This document shows, piece after piece, positions 20,527 to 29,529 of a DNA stretch of 64,000 bases. This stretch comes from Paludibacteraceae bacterium. GTDB taxonomy: Bacteria > Bacteroidota > Bacteroidia > Bacteroidales > Paludibacteraceae. Each line of letters opens with the position of its first letter. Position 1 is the stretch's first letter. Under the pieces are notes generated by a model. That model had not been told where the DNA came from, searched no databases, and was given only the letters and a program-made list of their open reading frames with translations. The position numbers and the translations under genes were made by a program. The DNA is taken from the NCBI GenBank assembly GCA_024401475.1, contig JAKSKZ010000008.1, forward strand, positions 1-64,000. The letters run 5' to 3'.

Positions 20527-21150
20527 TTAATTTCCAACGATATTCCATCCAGTTGACTGCATTCTTGATTTCTCGCCAAGGTATCCGCCATGATGTCTCT
20601 TTGCGTATTCCTCACTTGTGAAACCAATTTTTTTCATGGTACCAACCACCAAAACATCGCCGATAACTGTCATTACCGTGGTCGAAGTAGTAGGAGTCAA
20701 GCCCAAAGTGCACACCTCCTTAGGTTTTCCTGTAGGCAAGCACACGTCTGCTTCTTTCGCCAACAGACTCTTTTCGTCACCCGTAATGACAATAAATTTG
20801 ACATTAGGGCGCAAGCCACGAGCCAACGAAACCAACTCCACTATCTCACGAGTCTTTCCTGAGTTAGATATCAACAACATGACGTCGTTCTCTTGCAAAA
20901 TGCCCAAATCTCCATGCTGAGCTTCACTCGGATGAAGGAATACGGACGGAGTTCCGGTAGAACTAAAAGTTGTGGAAATATTCAAGGCTATCTGCCCAGC
21001 CTTTCCCATTCCACTCGTCACCAACTTCCCTCCACGCTTATGCACTTGCGTAATAATCAAATCTATTGCCTTCTCATAGCGATCATTAACAGGAATATTA
21101 AGCACTGCTTCCGCCTCATGCTTCAAGATGGCTTTTATCTCTTCTATCAT
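20527..21150 (-). CDS. SIS-domain sugar-phosphate isomerase (KpsF/GutQ-like, no CBS domains)
   Basis: A 207-residue SIS-domain protein related to arabinose-5-phosphate isomerases (KdsD/KpsF/GutQ), which turn ribulose-5-phosphate into arabinose-5-phosphate, the first step to Kdo for lipopolysaccharide. Seen: TSGMGKAGQIA near residue 45 (usual GMGKSG), FLHPSEAQHGDLG, the phosphate-binding SNSGKT, TPTTSTTVMTVIGD, and a final HHGGYLGEK. The two C-terminal CBS domains of full-length KpsF are absent and the protein ends right after the SIS fold. Short forms like this are known in Bacteroidetes. The exact substrate is inferred. A TATCTTTG -7 box on the minus strand at 21227-21234 gives a leader of about 75 bases. 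Confidence 0.85.
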   Translation of the reverse strand: MIEEIKAILKHEAEAVLNIPVNDRYEKAIDLIITQVHKRGGKLVTSGMGKAGQIALNISTTFSSTGTPSVFLHPSEAQHGDLGILQENDVMLLISNSGKTREIVELVSLARGLRPNVKFIVITGDEKSLLAKEADVCLPTGKPKEVCTLGLTPTTSTTVMTVIGDVLVVGTMKKIGFTSEEYAKRHHGGYLGEKSRMQSTGWNIVGN

Positions 21151-21331
21151 AATATTTCCGAATTAAATTCTGACTTATAGTAGCCATGCAGTGCTCAGAG
21201 AACACCGTGCGACCTTGTATTTTTGCCAAAGATATTAAAATTTTATTTAGATGAAGCATTTCCGCCCTCACAAATCATCAAAAACGATTTTAGTCAAGTC
21301 TAACCCCACCGAGAGAGGGATTCTCCTTTAC

Positions 21332-21886
21332 CTACAATTTCCCATTGCGAGCACACTCCCGAAGTTCCGACTGTATCGCGGCCAAAGAATCTACCACAGC
21401 AAATCTGGAACGATATTCCACTGGCGTGAACCGACGATTAAACGCATTCTCCATCTGCAACTTAATAGGTTCGTAAAAACCATCTATATTAAACATTATC
21501 ACCTTTTTCTCGTGACATCCGACTTGCCCAGAAGCGATGACATGAAAGACCTCGTCCAACGTACCAAATCCACCTGGAAGGGCAATAAAGACATCAGCCC
21601 TCTTCATCATCTCATTCTTACGTTCGATCATATCTACCGTCAGGACCAAATCATCGGCGTACGAACTGGCCAATCCATGATCATACATAAAACGAGGAAG
21701 AATGCCCACCGTTTCACCGCCAACTTCTTTCACACTACGTGCGATGCACTCCATCAAGCCCTGGGCAGTCCCTCCATATAATATAGAGTGACCATTCTCT
21801 CCTATCCAACGACCAAGTGCAGTCGTCTGCTCATAATACATGGGGGCTAAATTGTCACTAGCCGAACAAAACACACCTATCTTCAT
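21332..21886 (-). CDS. LOG family (TIGR00730) Rossmann protein, cytokinin riboside phosphoribohydrolase-like
   Basis: A 184-residue protein with the LOG-family signature PGGFGTLDE and an upstream RKNEMMKRAD segment. It starts MKIGVFCSAS, the typical N-terminus, so the ATG at 21886 is preferred over longer in-frame starts. LOG proteins hydrolyse nucleoside 5'-monophosphates to base and ribose-5-phosphate. The physiological role in Bacteroidetes is unclear. It lies upstream of the SIS isomerase on the same strand with a gap of about 180 bases. Confidence 0.9.
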   Translation of the reverse strand: MKIGVFCSASDNLAPMYYEQTTALGRWIGENGHSILYGGTAQGLMECIARSVKEVGGETVGILPRFMYDHGLASSYADDLVLTVDMIERKNEMMKRADVFIALPGGFGTLDEVFHVIASGQVGCHEKKVIMFNIDGFYEPIKLQMENAFNRRFTPVEYRSRFAVVDSLAAIQSELRECARNGKL

Positions 21887-22107
21887 CTGACTATATAATT
21901 TTAGATTCAACAAACTGCTTAAAGACGCCCTCTTCGCTAAAAGACCTCTCCTTTGCAAATAAAGATACAAATCTTAATTGTCAAATCACAATCTACAGAC
22001 CACATTCTATACCCACAACATACACTTAGTCCAAAAAAGGCTTTTGAAACTTGTCGGCTATGGCGTTTTTGGTTAATTTCGCAGAAAATTCAGTAAAAGA
22101 AGAAAAA

Positions 22108-22848
22108 ATGGCAGACTACAAATGCGAAAAGGTGCTTCCTTACGACAATCAAAACGGGAAGGCTGAACAAGTTGAACAAATGTTCGACAACATTGCAGGA
22201 CAATATGATCCAATGAATAGGCTCATGTCGCTCGGCAACGACCGTATTTGGAGAAAAAAAGCCATTGACACACTGAAAAGCATCGCCCCAAAATCCATCT
22301 TGGATGTGGCAACGGGCACTGGCGACTTTGCAATCGCAGCGCAAAAAGAGTTGAAGCCCAAGGAGATGATTGGAATTGACCTTTCCGAAAACATGTTGGA
22401 AGTGGGAAGAAAGAAAATCTCGGAAATGGGGCTGGCAAACGCCATCACACTACAAAAAGGCGACTCAACAGCTTTAGAATTTGAGGATGGCAGATTTGAC
22501 GCCGTCACAGTCGCTTTTGGAGTAAGGAATTTCGAAAGCCTACAAAAAGGGCTTTCCGAAATCAACCGCGTGCTTCGTCAAGGTGGAGCTGCCGCCATTC
22601 TCGAATTATCGGAGCCAACCAATCCAATCTACAAACTTGGATACAAATTTTACACAGGCTGCATCATTCCAATATTCGCAAAACTCATGTCGAAAGACAC
22701 CAGAGCATACAGTTATCTCCCCGACTCCATCGAGGCCTTCCCAGAAGGAGAAGAGATGAAGAAACTTTTGCTTAAATGTGGATTCTCACAAGTCACAATC
22801 AAAAAATTCACATTCGGCACCTGTTCTTTTTATTACGCCATAAAATAA
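22108..22848 (+). CDS. ubiE: Demethylmenaquinone methyltransferase (UbiE/MenG)
   Basis: A 246-residue class I SAM methyltransferase catalysing the last step of menaquinone synthesis. The N-terminal QVEQMFDNIAGQYDPMNR, the SAM motif LDVATGTGDFAI, the family signature GVRNFESLQKGLSEINRVL and the C-terminal TFGTCSFYYAIK are all visible. The ATG at 22108 was chosen because family members begin close to the K-x-x-x-V-x-P-Y segment. An upstream in-frame ATG at 22051 would add 19 unconserved residues. The following epimerase has its own promoter. Confidence 0.95.
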   Translation: MADYKCEKVLPYDNQNGKAEQVEQMFDNIAGQYDPMNRLMSLGNDRIWRKKAIDTLKSIAPKSILDVATGTGDFAIAAQKELKPKEMIGIDLSENMLEVGRKKISEMGLANAITLQKGDSTALEFEDGRFDAVTVAFGVRNFESLQKGLSEINRVLRQGGAAAILELSEPTNPIYKLGYKFYTGCIIPIFAKLMSKDTRAYSYLPDSIEAFPEGEEMKKLLLKCGFSQVTIKKFTFGTCSFYYAIK

Positions 22849-22870
22849 TCGCACAATAGGCTGCAATTCA

Positions 22871-22902
22871 TTTGCTTTAAAGCAAAACATTGCTTATATT
22901 TG
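22871..22902 (+). promoter_or_regulatory. Promoter of the epimerase gene
   Basis: -33 TTTG (22871-22874) and -7 TATATTTG (22895-22902) are separated by 20 bases, 42 bases before the ATG at 22945. One of the clearest promoter matches in the window. Confidence 0.75.
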
Positions 22903-22944
22903 ATAATAGGGCTCTCATCGAGAGATATTTTAATATTTACCATC

Positions 22945-23949
22945 ATGAAAATATTGGTAACAGGAGCCTCTGGCTTCATTGGCAGTTTCATCGTAGAAAC
23001 TGCTATTGGCAAAGGTTTTGAAACTTGGGCTGGTCTTCGTGCTTCGAGCAGCCGCAAATACTTGCCATTCGATTCTCTAAAATCCATCAACCTCTGCTAC
23101 TCCGACAAGGAGAAGATGAAGGAACAATTGGTTAAACAAAGGGAGGGAAATGGCAAATGGGACGTTATCGTCCATAACATGGGACTCACCAAAAGCGACG
23201 ACAAAGATGGTTTTGACCGTGTAAACTACAGATACACCAAAAATTTCATCGAAGCGCTCATCGAAACAGAGATGCAACCCGAGCAGTTTGTCTATATGAG
23301 TAGCCTCTCCGCTTTCGGCCCTGGAGACCCGGAAGGGAAGTCGGAAATCAAGCCAACAGACACTCCGACGCCCAACACTCTTTACGGAAAAAGCAAATTA
23401 AAGACCGAGGAATTCCTCCGCTCCCTCAATGGATTCAACTACACCATTATGCGTCCAACTGGCGTGTACGGACCAAGGGAGAAGGACTATTTCGTAATGT
23501 TACAGACGTTGAAACGACACATCAACCCCGCCATCGGATTCAAGCCTCAATACATCACATTTATCTATGTAAAAGATTTGGTGAAAGCTATCTTCCTCGC
23601 CATAGAGAAGAAGGCTTATGGGAAAGCTTACTTCGTAGCGGACGGCGACGTTTGGACTTCCGACGAATATGCCAACCTCGCAAAAGAGGAACTTGGCGTC
23701 AAGTTCGCCTTGCCCATCAAAGTTCCTTGTTGCTTAGTCAAGGCCATCGCCTACACGCTCGACACGGTTTGTGGTTGGTTCGGCAAAACGCCTACCCTCA
23801 ACAAAGACAAATACAACATTCTGTCGGCTCTTAATTGGAAATGCGACGTCAAACCTCTCCAAGATGATTTAGGTTTCAAGGCCGACTATCCTCTCCAACG
23901 TGGATTGAGGGAATGCATCGAATGGTATAGGGAGGATGGATGGATATAG
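22945..23949 (+). CDS. NAD(P)-dependent epimerase/dehydratase (extended SDR)
   Basis: A 334-residue extended short-chain dehydrogenase. The N-terminal Rossmann motif is TGASGFIG, a conserved SSLSAFG strand carries the catalytic Ser/Thr region, YGKSK gives the Y-x-x-x-K catalytic pair, and MRPTGVYGP follows. Family members act on nucleotide sugars or other NAD-linked substrates, and the substrate cannot be told from sequence. The start at 22945 is chosen because MKILVTGASGF is the usual beginning and it follows the promoter at 22871-22902. A longer frame from 22900 would start inside the promoter. Codon use is like that of the neighbours. Confidence 0.9.
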   Translation: MKILVTGASGFIGSFIVETAIGKGFETWAGLRASSSRKYLPFDSLKSINLCYSDKEKMKEQLVKQREGNGKWDVIVHNMGLTKSDDKDGFDRVNYRYTKNFIEALIETEMQPEQFVYMSSLSAFGPGDPEGKSEIKPTDTPTPNTLYGKSKLKTEEFLRSLNGFNYTIMRPTGVYGPREKDYFVMLQTLKRHINPAIGFKPQYITFIYVKDLVKAIFLAIEKKAYGKAYFVADGDVWTSDEYANLAKEELGVKFALPIKVPCCLVKAIAYTLDTVCGWFGKTPTLNKDKYNILSALNWKCDVKPLQDDLGFKADYPLQRGLRECIEWYREDGWI

Positions 23950-24387
23950 AGAATTGAGAATTGAGAATTAATTACAAAATTATTTTATCACACAAACAAA
24001 GGGATATCAAATTGGACTTGAGCCCAAATATTGTCCGAGAAGGACTCCCCTCTAATTATTAAGGTGACCTCTATAAATTGATTTCGAGGAATTTTTGATT
24101 TTTTTCATCAGATTGCTGAGCAGCGTGAGCACTATAACTGACTATCAAACAACAAGATGTAAAAAAAATCACTTATTACTAAAAATTTAAAAACGGGGAA
24201 TTTATAGAGACCACCTTAACTTATCACACAATTATAGACAATCAGCATTATAAAGATTGGCACAACTCTAATTTTATGAATGGTAAATCCTTGGTTGCTT
24301 TTATGTAAGTTATCATTCATAAATAGAGAAACAATTAGTTTTTTGAACCAAAAGATTCCTACGAAAAGGAATCACAACTGACACAAA
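23950..24387. other. Gene-free region holding a MITE-like element
   Basis: After the epimerase stop there is a short direct repeat (three GAGAATT units, 23950-23972), then about 90 bases without recognisable signals. The inverted-repeat element follows at 24061-24217, and then about 170 A+T-rich bases lead to the next gene. No coding frame or RNA gene was found. Confidence 0.6.
24061..24217. mobile_element. MITE-like inverted-repeat element, copy A (157 bp)
   Basis: The left end AAGGTGACCTCTATAAATT and the reverse complement of the right end (AAGGTGGTCTCTATAAATT) match at 17 of 19 bases. There is no coding frame. A diverged copy in the opposite orientation lies at 59794-59990, with shared interior sequence, including the ends' inner flanks (TCGAAATCAAT and CCGTTTTTAAATTT) and a GTTTG-cagtcA-type central stretch. 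TA may be the target duplication (TA before AGGTG and after CACCT). It is probably a non-autonomous element moved by an IS not present here. Confidence 0.7.
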
Positions 24388-24900
24388 ATGAATCGAAATT
24401 TGAATATCAAGCGAATTGTTCTGCTTGTGGCGGCAACACTTCTCTATAGTCTAACATACGCAGCAGGTCCTGCCACGGAAGACAAGGACGGAGTGCCGCT
24501 TTGGAGTTATTTAGGAGCAGAATCACCCAACATGCCAATCCTTTATCACACAAGAGATGGCGTCTCAAAACCTGCTGCATTCGGCATCGAATACAAAAAA
24601 GGAAAAACTGTTCTCCAAGAACAAATTGTCAAGAACTTTTGGAAACAATACAATGGTTATTGCGATTCCATGCACATCAAGATATTTTACTGCATCCTAT
24701 TCGAAGAGAATTTAAGAATCGAGGAAATTCGTTTCCTCAAAACTGGATTGGTCGGCCGATTCGTTGACGAAATGGAGAAATGTGGATACTTCGACATCTT
24801 AGAGAAAGAAATTGCTAACACCAAAGGGAAATGGGAACGTAAAAATAAAGAAGACAGGCACATTCCCACCTTCGTCTATTTCGGATGGGTTAATTTGTGA
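24388..24900 (+). CDS. Exported protein of unknown function, weakly TonB-C-like
   Basis: A 170-residue protein with an N-terminal signal peptide (residues about 9-26, VLLVAATLLYSLTYAAG). I do not recognise a family with confidence. The last 50 residues (a helix ending NTKGKW, then an acidic/basic patch, then the strand TFVYFGWVNL) follow the pattern of the TonB C-terminal fold, in which a GKW-x-P turn is followed by a final beta strand. It could be a stand-alone periplasmic TonB-C-like domain. It lies between the MITE-like element and a strong bidirectional terminator and so is a single-gene unit. Confidence 0.6.
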   Translation: MNRNLNIKRIVLLVAATLLYSLTYAAGPATEDKDGVPLWSYLGAESPNMPILYHTRDGVSKPAAFGIEYKKGKTVLQEQIVKNFWKQYNGYCDSMHIKIFYCILFEENLRIEEIRFLKTGLVGRFVDEMEKCGYFDILEKEIANTKGKWERKNKEDRHIPTFVYFGWVNL

Positions 24901-24927
24901 CCAGAAACAGGCTCAAGAAAAACAAAG

Positions 24928-24958
24928 GGCCCTGCCGAACTTTAAATCCGACAGGGCC
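24928..24958. terminator. Bidirectional terminator
   Basis: A 10-bp stem with one mismatch (GGCCCTGCCG / CGACAGGGCC) and an 11-base loop lies between two converging genes. Confidence 0.8.
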
Positions 24959-24984
24959 GCTTGCTATACCTTCGTAAGAATGTT

Positions 24985-25953
24985 CTACTTATCAAGAATA
25001 CGTTTGGCATTCTTCTTTACGCTTCTACGAGCATAAATCAATTGAGCACGAAGAAGCAACTCCATATTGAACGGGCGACCAACAATCACCTTCAAAGCAT
25101 CAGGCACAACGCGCACATGAATCTCCGCGTCCATCTGCACAGGATCGCCATCGATATGGAACTCTCCTGGTTCTTGTCTTACCAGCGTCACTTCTGGCGT
25201 TTGTATCGTAGAAATATGTTTGCTTTTGTCTATCTCCTTTCTAAAAAGTCGCAATGCCAACAACGGAATAGCAAACACGGAGAATGGCTTCAAGATGCAG
25301 ACATCTATCAATCCATCGGAAGTGCTGGCCTGAGGTGCGATAAAAGCATTGTTGCCATATTGAGAAGCATTGGCGAACGTAACCAAAAATGCTTGTTGGG
25401 AAATCCTAAACGAAGTGCTTTTTAACGTATAAACATATGGTTTATACTTGATAAACTCCGAGCATATTGTCTTCAGATAGGTCAAGAATCCTCGCTTACC
25501 TTGCACTGCAAAACGATGACTCACATGAGCGTCAAATCCTGTTCCACAAGTACAGAAAAACTTTTTGTCGTTCGCCATGCCATAGTCGATACGCTTGACT
25601 ATATGCTTGTTGATTTGACGCAAGGCCTTTTGCGGCACCATCGAAATAGACAAGTGGCGCGCCAATCCGTTACCCGATCCAAATGGCACAATTCCGAAGC
25701 AAGTCTCCGTCTCCGTCAATTCGGAAGCCACCTCGTTCATTGTGCCGTCTCCGCCACAGGCTATAACATAGTCGAAATGTTCTTCCACAAACCTTCTTGC
25801 CAATTCACGCCCATGCCCTGCATATTCGGTTTTGACAATAGTAACGTCGAACTTCTCCTCGCTGATAGTCTTCCTGATCAAATCTGGCAATGCAGCCTTG
25901 CTGTTCGTACCCGACTTAGGATTAATTATGAATGCTATTTTAGCCTTACTCAT
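24985..25953 (-). CDS. Diacylglycerol/sphingosine kinase-family lipid kinase (YegS/DagK-like)
   Basis: A 322-residue lipid kinase of the diacylglycerol-kinase catalytic family. Seen: IINPKSGT at residues 8-15, the nucleotide-binding CGGDGTMNEV near residue 66, VPFGSGNGLARH, TSDGLIDV, and a C-terminal HIDGDPV strand typical of the beta-sandwich domain. It phosphorylates a lipid at the inner membrane. Whether the substrate is diacylglycerol or a sphingolipid base (common in Bacteroidales) cannot be read. The start at 25953 (MSKAKIAFIINP) is chosen over a longer in-frame start at 26016. A minus-strand TATATTTG -7 box lies at 25975-25982, only about 20 bases upstream, supporting this start. Divergent from the DUF2851 gene. 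Confidence 0.9.
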   Translation of the reverse strand: MSKAKIAFIINPKSGTNSKAALPDLIRKTISEEKFDVTIVKTEYAGHGRELARRFVEEHFDYVIACGGDGTMNEVASELTETETCFGIVPFGSGNGLARHLSISMVPQKALRQINKHIVKRIDYGMANDKKFFCTCGTGFDAHVSHRFAVQGKRGFLTYLKTICSEFIKYKPYVYTLKSTSFRISQQAFLVTFANASQYGNNAFIAPQASTSDGLIDVCILKPFSVFAIPLLALRLFRKEIDKSKHISTIQTPEVTLVRQEPGEFHIDGDPVQMDAEIHVRVVPDALKVIVGRPFNMELLLRAQLIYARRSVKKNAKRILDK

Positions 25954-26097
25954 CAACTGCAAATTTTTGTGCGACAAATATACGATTTTTTTAGATTTTA
26001 ATATACTTTTGTTCACCTACTGTTGGCAACTGTTTTGTTTGCAAGAACAAGTGCTGACAATAGCATTTAAGTATTTACCATTCAACAATATATCATT

Positions 26098-27372
26098 ATG
26101 AAAGAAGCATTGCTACAGTATATCTGGCAATACAAAATGTTTTGTGCGACCAACCTTCACACCACAGAAGGCGCCCCCCTCGAAATCATCGATTATGGGA
26201 AAAAGAACGACAACGCCGGCCCCGATTTCTTCAATGCGAAAGTAAAAATCGGCGAGACTTTATGGGCGGGAAATGTTGAAATCCACATTCAATCATCCGA
26301 TTGGCTACGACACAAACACGACAAAGACAGCCGTTACGACAATGTGATTCTCCATGTGGTGCACGAACACGACAAGGAGATTACCAGGCAAGACGGCGTC
26401 CGCATTCCCACCCTGATAATCCAGCCAAATCAAGCCTTGATTGAACGATACGAACAGATGACCCAGGGCAGCCAACTGACTTTCTGTTCAAAGTATTGGG
26501 GAAATTTGCCCAACGGATTTCTCCGACTATACATGAGTCAATTAGTGACGGAACGATTATGCAGGAAATCGACAGAGATAATTGAGAAATCGAAACTGTT
26601 GAACGGAGATTGGGAGGAGACACTTTATGTGACCTTGGCCACCGCTTTCGGGCAAGGCACCAACGCTTTCCCTTTCGAGAAATTGAGTCTGTCCCTCCCC
26701 TTGAGACTAATTTCCAAACAGCATGACAGCCTCACGCAAATAGAAGCCATGCTATTCGGACAAGCCGGACTCTTGTGCGAAACACCCACCGACGACTACG
26801 AAAAAAGTCTCAAACAAGAATATGACTTTCTAAAAAACAAATTTGGACTAAAGTGCATAGACAAAGACTTGTGGATCTACGCAAGGATGCGGCCAGCCAA
26901 CTTTCCGCACATCAAGATTGCTCAATTAGCCCAACTACTTCACAAGCATCAAAACCTTTTTTCTGCCATTCTTTCTGCGAAAAACAATCATGAACTAAGG
27001 TCTCTTTTTGAAGTCGAAACCTCGCCTTATTGGGAAACTCACTACTCGTTCAACGCCGCCTCCATCCGGAAGAAAAAGAAATTAGGCGACACAAGCATAG
27101 ACCTTCTAATCATCAACTTAGTGGCCCCACTGCTGTTTGCCTACGCACAAAAAAGAGAATTGCCCGACCTAATGGAGCGAGCAACCGAGCTTTTAGAAAA
27201 CACGAAATCCGAAAAGAACAACATCATCACCCAATGGCAAACATTAGGCATTGAATGCAAGAGTGCCTATGACACGCAAGCTATGCTCGAACTCAGAAAA
27301 CGTTACTGCAACGAAAAGAATTGTCTTCGCTGTGGCATAGCTCATCAAGTGCTTCAAAAGAGCATAAAGTAA
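26098..27372 (+). CDS. DUF2851 family protein
   Basis: A 424-residue conserved protein almost restricted to Bacteroidetes. Its signature is in the first 100 residues: a short aromatic N-terminus (YIWQYKMF), NAGPDFFNAKVKIG, AGNVEIHIQSSDW and the HKHDKDSRYDNVILHVV stretch. This combination of acidic and histidine residues suggests a nuclease-like or metal-binding fold, but no function is established. The C-terminus has a Cys-rich YCNEKNCLRCGIA cluster. A perfect-stem terminator follows at 27429-27466. It is divergent from the lipid-kinase gene. Confidence 0.9.
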   Translation: MKEALLQYIWQYKMFCATNLHTTEGAPLEIIDYGKKNDNAGPDFFNAKVKIGETLWAGNVEIHIQSSDWLRHKHDKDSRYDNVILHVVHEHDKEITRQDGVRIPTLIIQPNQALIERYEQMTQGSQLTFCSKYWGNLPNGFLRLYMSQLVTERLCRKSTEIIEKSKLLNGDWEETLYVTLATAFGQGTNAFPFEKLSLSLPLRLISKQHDSLTQIEAMLFGQAGLLCETPTDDYEKSLKQEYDFLKNKFGLKCIDKDLWIYARMRPANFPHIKIAQLAQLLHKHQNLFSAILSAKNNHELRSLFEVETSPYWETHYSFNAASIRKKKKLGDTSIDLLIINLVAPLLFAYAQKRELPDLMERATELLENTKSEKNNIITQWQTLGIECKSAYDTQAMLELRKRYCNEKNCLRCGIAHQVLQKSIK

Positions 27373-27428
27373 AACAAACGATGCATTAGCCATTCATTTA
27401 TAGAATTTAAAATAGTGACAACAAACAA

Positions 27429-27466
27429 AAAAGGACGGTGAGCAATAAAACTGCCCCCGTCCTTTT
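27429..27466. terminator. Bidirectional terminator between DUF2851 and the barrel gene
   Basis: A perfect 10-bp stem (AAAAGGACGG / CCGTCCTTTT) with an 18-base loop ends in a T run on one strand and an A run on the other. Confidence 0.88.
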
Positions 27467-27484
27467 AGCCTACAACTATATTTT

Positions 27485-28054
27485 TCAGAAGTTGATGGAG
27501 AAATTGTAGGACGACGTACGCCCATTCCCATCGTTGAACAAAGTGGTCAAACCATAATAGTAGCTTGCGTTGATGGAGAATTTATTGAGCAAACGAATAG
27601 ATGTGCCGCCCGTCAAGCCAGCCTGACTGCGATTAACATCCACACCCGAATCTAAATTTGTGTCTGTAACCGAAAGAAACTGCTCGAATTCCACACCTCC
27701 ATATAACTTCATGCCAATAACTTCATTGTTGAACAAATCATAGCCCACCGTTACAGGCAATGCTATCGAGGTCGATTTAAAACCACCCCCGTCGGCCCTA
27801 TATTCGCCCCACTTCACATCAATGGCAGGATAGATATACAAGCGATTCTTCTCGTCGAGATAAAACCTATAACCAGTACCCACATAACCCGAATAACTTT
27901 GACGGCCATCCACGTTGTGAACCTCCATACCTCCGTGAGCATTGTTAATCAACTGCTTCACAATATCCTTGCCGTCGCTTTTTGCAGACGCAGAGAAATA
28001 CGGCAAAGAGAAAACCGCCAAAAATATATACTTCAAAAACGTCTTAAGTTTCAT
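27485..28054 (-). CDS. Outer-membrane beta-barrel protein
   Basis: A 189-residue protein with a signal peptide (about residues 7-24, FLKYIFLAVFSLPYFSASA) followed by alternating hydrophobic strands (YVGTGYRFYL, RLYIYPAIDVKWG, LPVTVGYDL, MKLYGGVEF, FSINASYYYGL). It ends YNFSINF, with the C-terminal aromatic residue needed for barrel insertion. It is probably an 8-stranded small barrel of the OmpA-like/PorT-like type. The cargo or role is unknown. It is the last gene of an HAD-VanZ-barrel cluster, 20 bases after the VanZ gene. Confidence 0.8.
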   Translation of the reverse strand: MKLKTFLKYIFLAVFSLPYFSASAKSDGKDIVKQLINNAHGGMEVHNVDGRQSYSGYVGTGYRFYLDEKNRLYIYPAIDVKWGEYRADGGGFKSTSIALPVTVGYDLFNNEVIGMKLYGGVEFEQFLSVTDTNLDSGVDVNRSQAGLTGGTSIRLLNKFSINASYYYGLTTLFNDGNGRTSSYNFSINF

Positions 28055-28074
28055 ATTGTTCAGAATTTAGAAGA

Positions 28075-28461
28075 TTACCATTTTTTCACGAATCGAGGCA
28101 ACAAAGCTTTTGCCAAGAAATATCCAGCAACAGCACCCAAAGAGTCGGCCAAAAAATCCGCCCATTCGCCAGAACGAGGAGGGAAGAAATTCTCTTGAAG
28201 GATTTCTATCAAGCCACCATATATAACAGGAAAAACAATCGCCATGAAAATCATCCTTTTAGAATTGAAAGGGACGTTCAAACGATAATGATCCATACAA
28301 AGAGCCGCCGCGAAGCCCAAATACATAAGGAAATGGACCACCTTGTCTATTCCTTCAAACTTCGGAACATCATCCACCGGCAATGTCCGTGCAATGCACA
28401 AATAAAAGATCGTTATTCCCACGACACATGACAATCCATAGAAACGGAAAAAACGCAACAT
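28075..28461 (-). CDS. VanZ-like family membrane protein
   Basis: A 128-residue integral membrane protein with about four transmembrane helices. It has the VanZ-like pattern: DKVVHFLMYLGFAAAL near residue 40, then GGLIEILQ, and SGEWADFLADSLGAVAGY near the C-terminus. Family function is unclear (VanZ itself gives low-level teicoplanin resistance, and small relatives are common in Bacteroidetes). It is placed 26 bases after the HAD gene and 20 bases before the barrel gene, on one strand, so the three form a likely operon. Confidence 0.87.
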   Translation of the reverse strand: MLRFFRFYGLSCVVGITIFYLCIARTLPVDDVPKFEGIDKVVHFLMYLGFAAALCMDHYRLNVPFNSKRMIFMAIVFPVIYGGLIEILQENFFPPRSGEWADFLADSLGAVAGYFLAKALLPRFVKKW

Positions 28462-28487
28462 ATCTAAAGCTGTTTAGTTATTATTTA

Positions 28488-29294
28488 TCAAAATATAAAC
28501 TCGTTGACTACCGAAGCCACACCATCCTCATCATTGGTCAATGTCACATAATCAGCATGTTCTTTGACGATAGGCTGAGCATTTCCCATAGCCACGCCCA
28601 AACCTGCATATTTGATCATAGACAAATCATTAAAGCCATCGCCGCAAGCGATCATATCCTCCTTGCTCATGCCGAGATGAGCGAGCAACTTACCCAAAGA
28701 GTAAGCCTTGTCGATATTTTGTGGCATTATTTCCAAAAAGAAAGGCTCGGAACGATAAACATTCAAACGGTCTCCAAAGGCGGCATTCACCTCTTTCTCC
28801 ACTTTGGCAAGATAGTCGCCCTCGCCCACCATTAAACATTTTGGGACAGGATCGACCACCGTCTCCACAAAGTTGTCCACCTTACGGACAGGCATCTGGT
28901 TGATACGCGCCTCAATCTCCACATATTCATCATCCACGATTTCGGTCACGATATCATCGCCTTGGTACGAAAGGATGGGGAGGCCGTATTTTTTAGAAGC
29001 ATCGTATAGGGAAGAGACCTCTTCCATCGGCAACTCCTTGCGATAAATCTCCTCTTTCGTTTCGTAGTTGGTCACGACTGCCCCATTAAACGACAAAACG
29101 TAACCACCGAAACGTGCCAATTCCAATTCGTCAGCGAAAGGCTTGATTCCTTGAGTTGGACGACCAGAAGCCAAAACGACTTTCACTCCCTTCTTTTGCG
29201 CATTGAGAAGAGCATTCTTGGTATTTGCCGTAATCTTCTTTTTTGAATTTGTGAGTGTGCCGTCAATATCGAGCACCAAAACTTTGTATGACAT
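28488..29294 (-). CDS. Cof-type HAD-IIB phosphatase
   Basis: A 268-residue haloacid-dehalogenase-fold phosphatase. Motif I is LDIDGTLT, motif II is VLASGR, a conserved Lys lies in the cap/core junction (NIDKAYSLGKL), and motif IV is GDGFNDLSMIKYAG followed by VAMGNA. Cof-type enzymes dephosphorylate small metabolites such as sugar phosphates or FMN, and the exact substrate is not readable. First gene of the HAD-VanZ-barrel cluster. A minus-strand -7 box TACCTTTG lies at 29325-29332. Confidence 0.93.
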   Translation of the reverse strand: MSYKVLVLDIDGTLTNSKKKITANTKNALLNAQKKGVKVVLASGRPTQGIKPFADELELARFGGYVLSFNGAVVTNYETKEEIYRKELPMEEVSSLYDASKKYGLPILSYQGDDIVTEIVDDEYVEIEARINQMPVRKVDNFVETVVDPVPKCLMVGEGDYLAKVEKEVNAAFGDRLNVYRSEPFFLEIMPQNIDKAYSLGKLLAHLGMSKEDMIACGDGFNDLSMIKYAGLGVAMGNAQPIVKEHADYVTLTNDEDGVASVVNEFIF

Positions 29295-29529
29295 ATTTCG
29301 AATACGCTAAGTTAACTTATGGTGCAAAGGTACAAAATATTTACAATTCGACCATTTACGATTCACTATTCAAAACGAAAAATGCTTTTTTTCAATCTAT
29401 TAGGAGATTTGAATTTTCTATGTCCTACCATATTCGTCAATCAGAGTGTTTACTCATATAACAATAATGTAATGTTTTTGCCCAACTTTTATTATCTTTG
29501 CGTATTCTTAAAATTTAAACATCCGAAAA

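Noticed and set aside
23950..23972. GAGAATT micro-repeat as a slipped-strand phase-variation tract
   Set aside because: It lies after the stop of the epimerase and outside any promoter, so there is nothing for it to switch.
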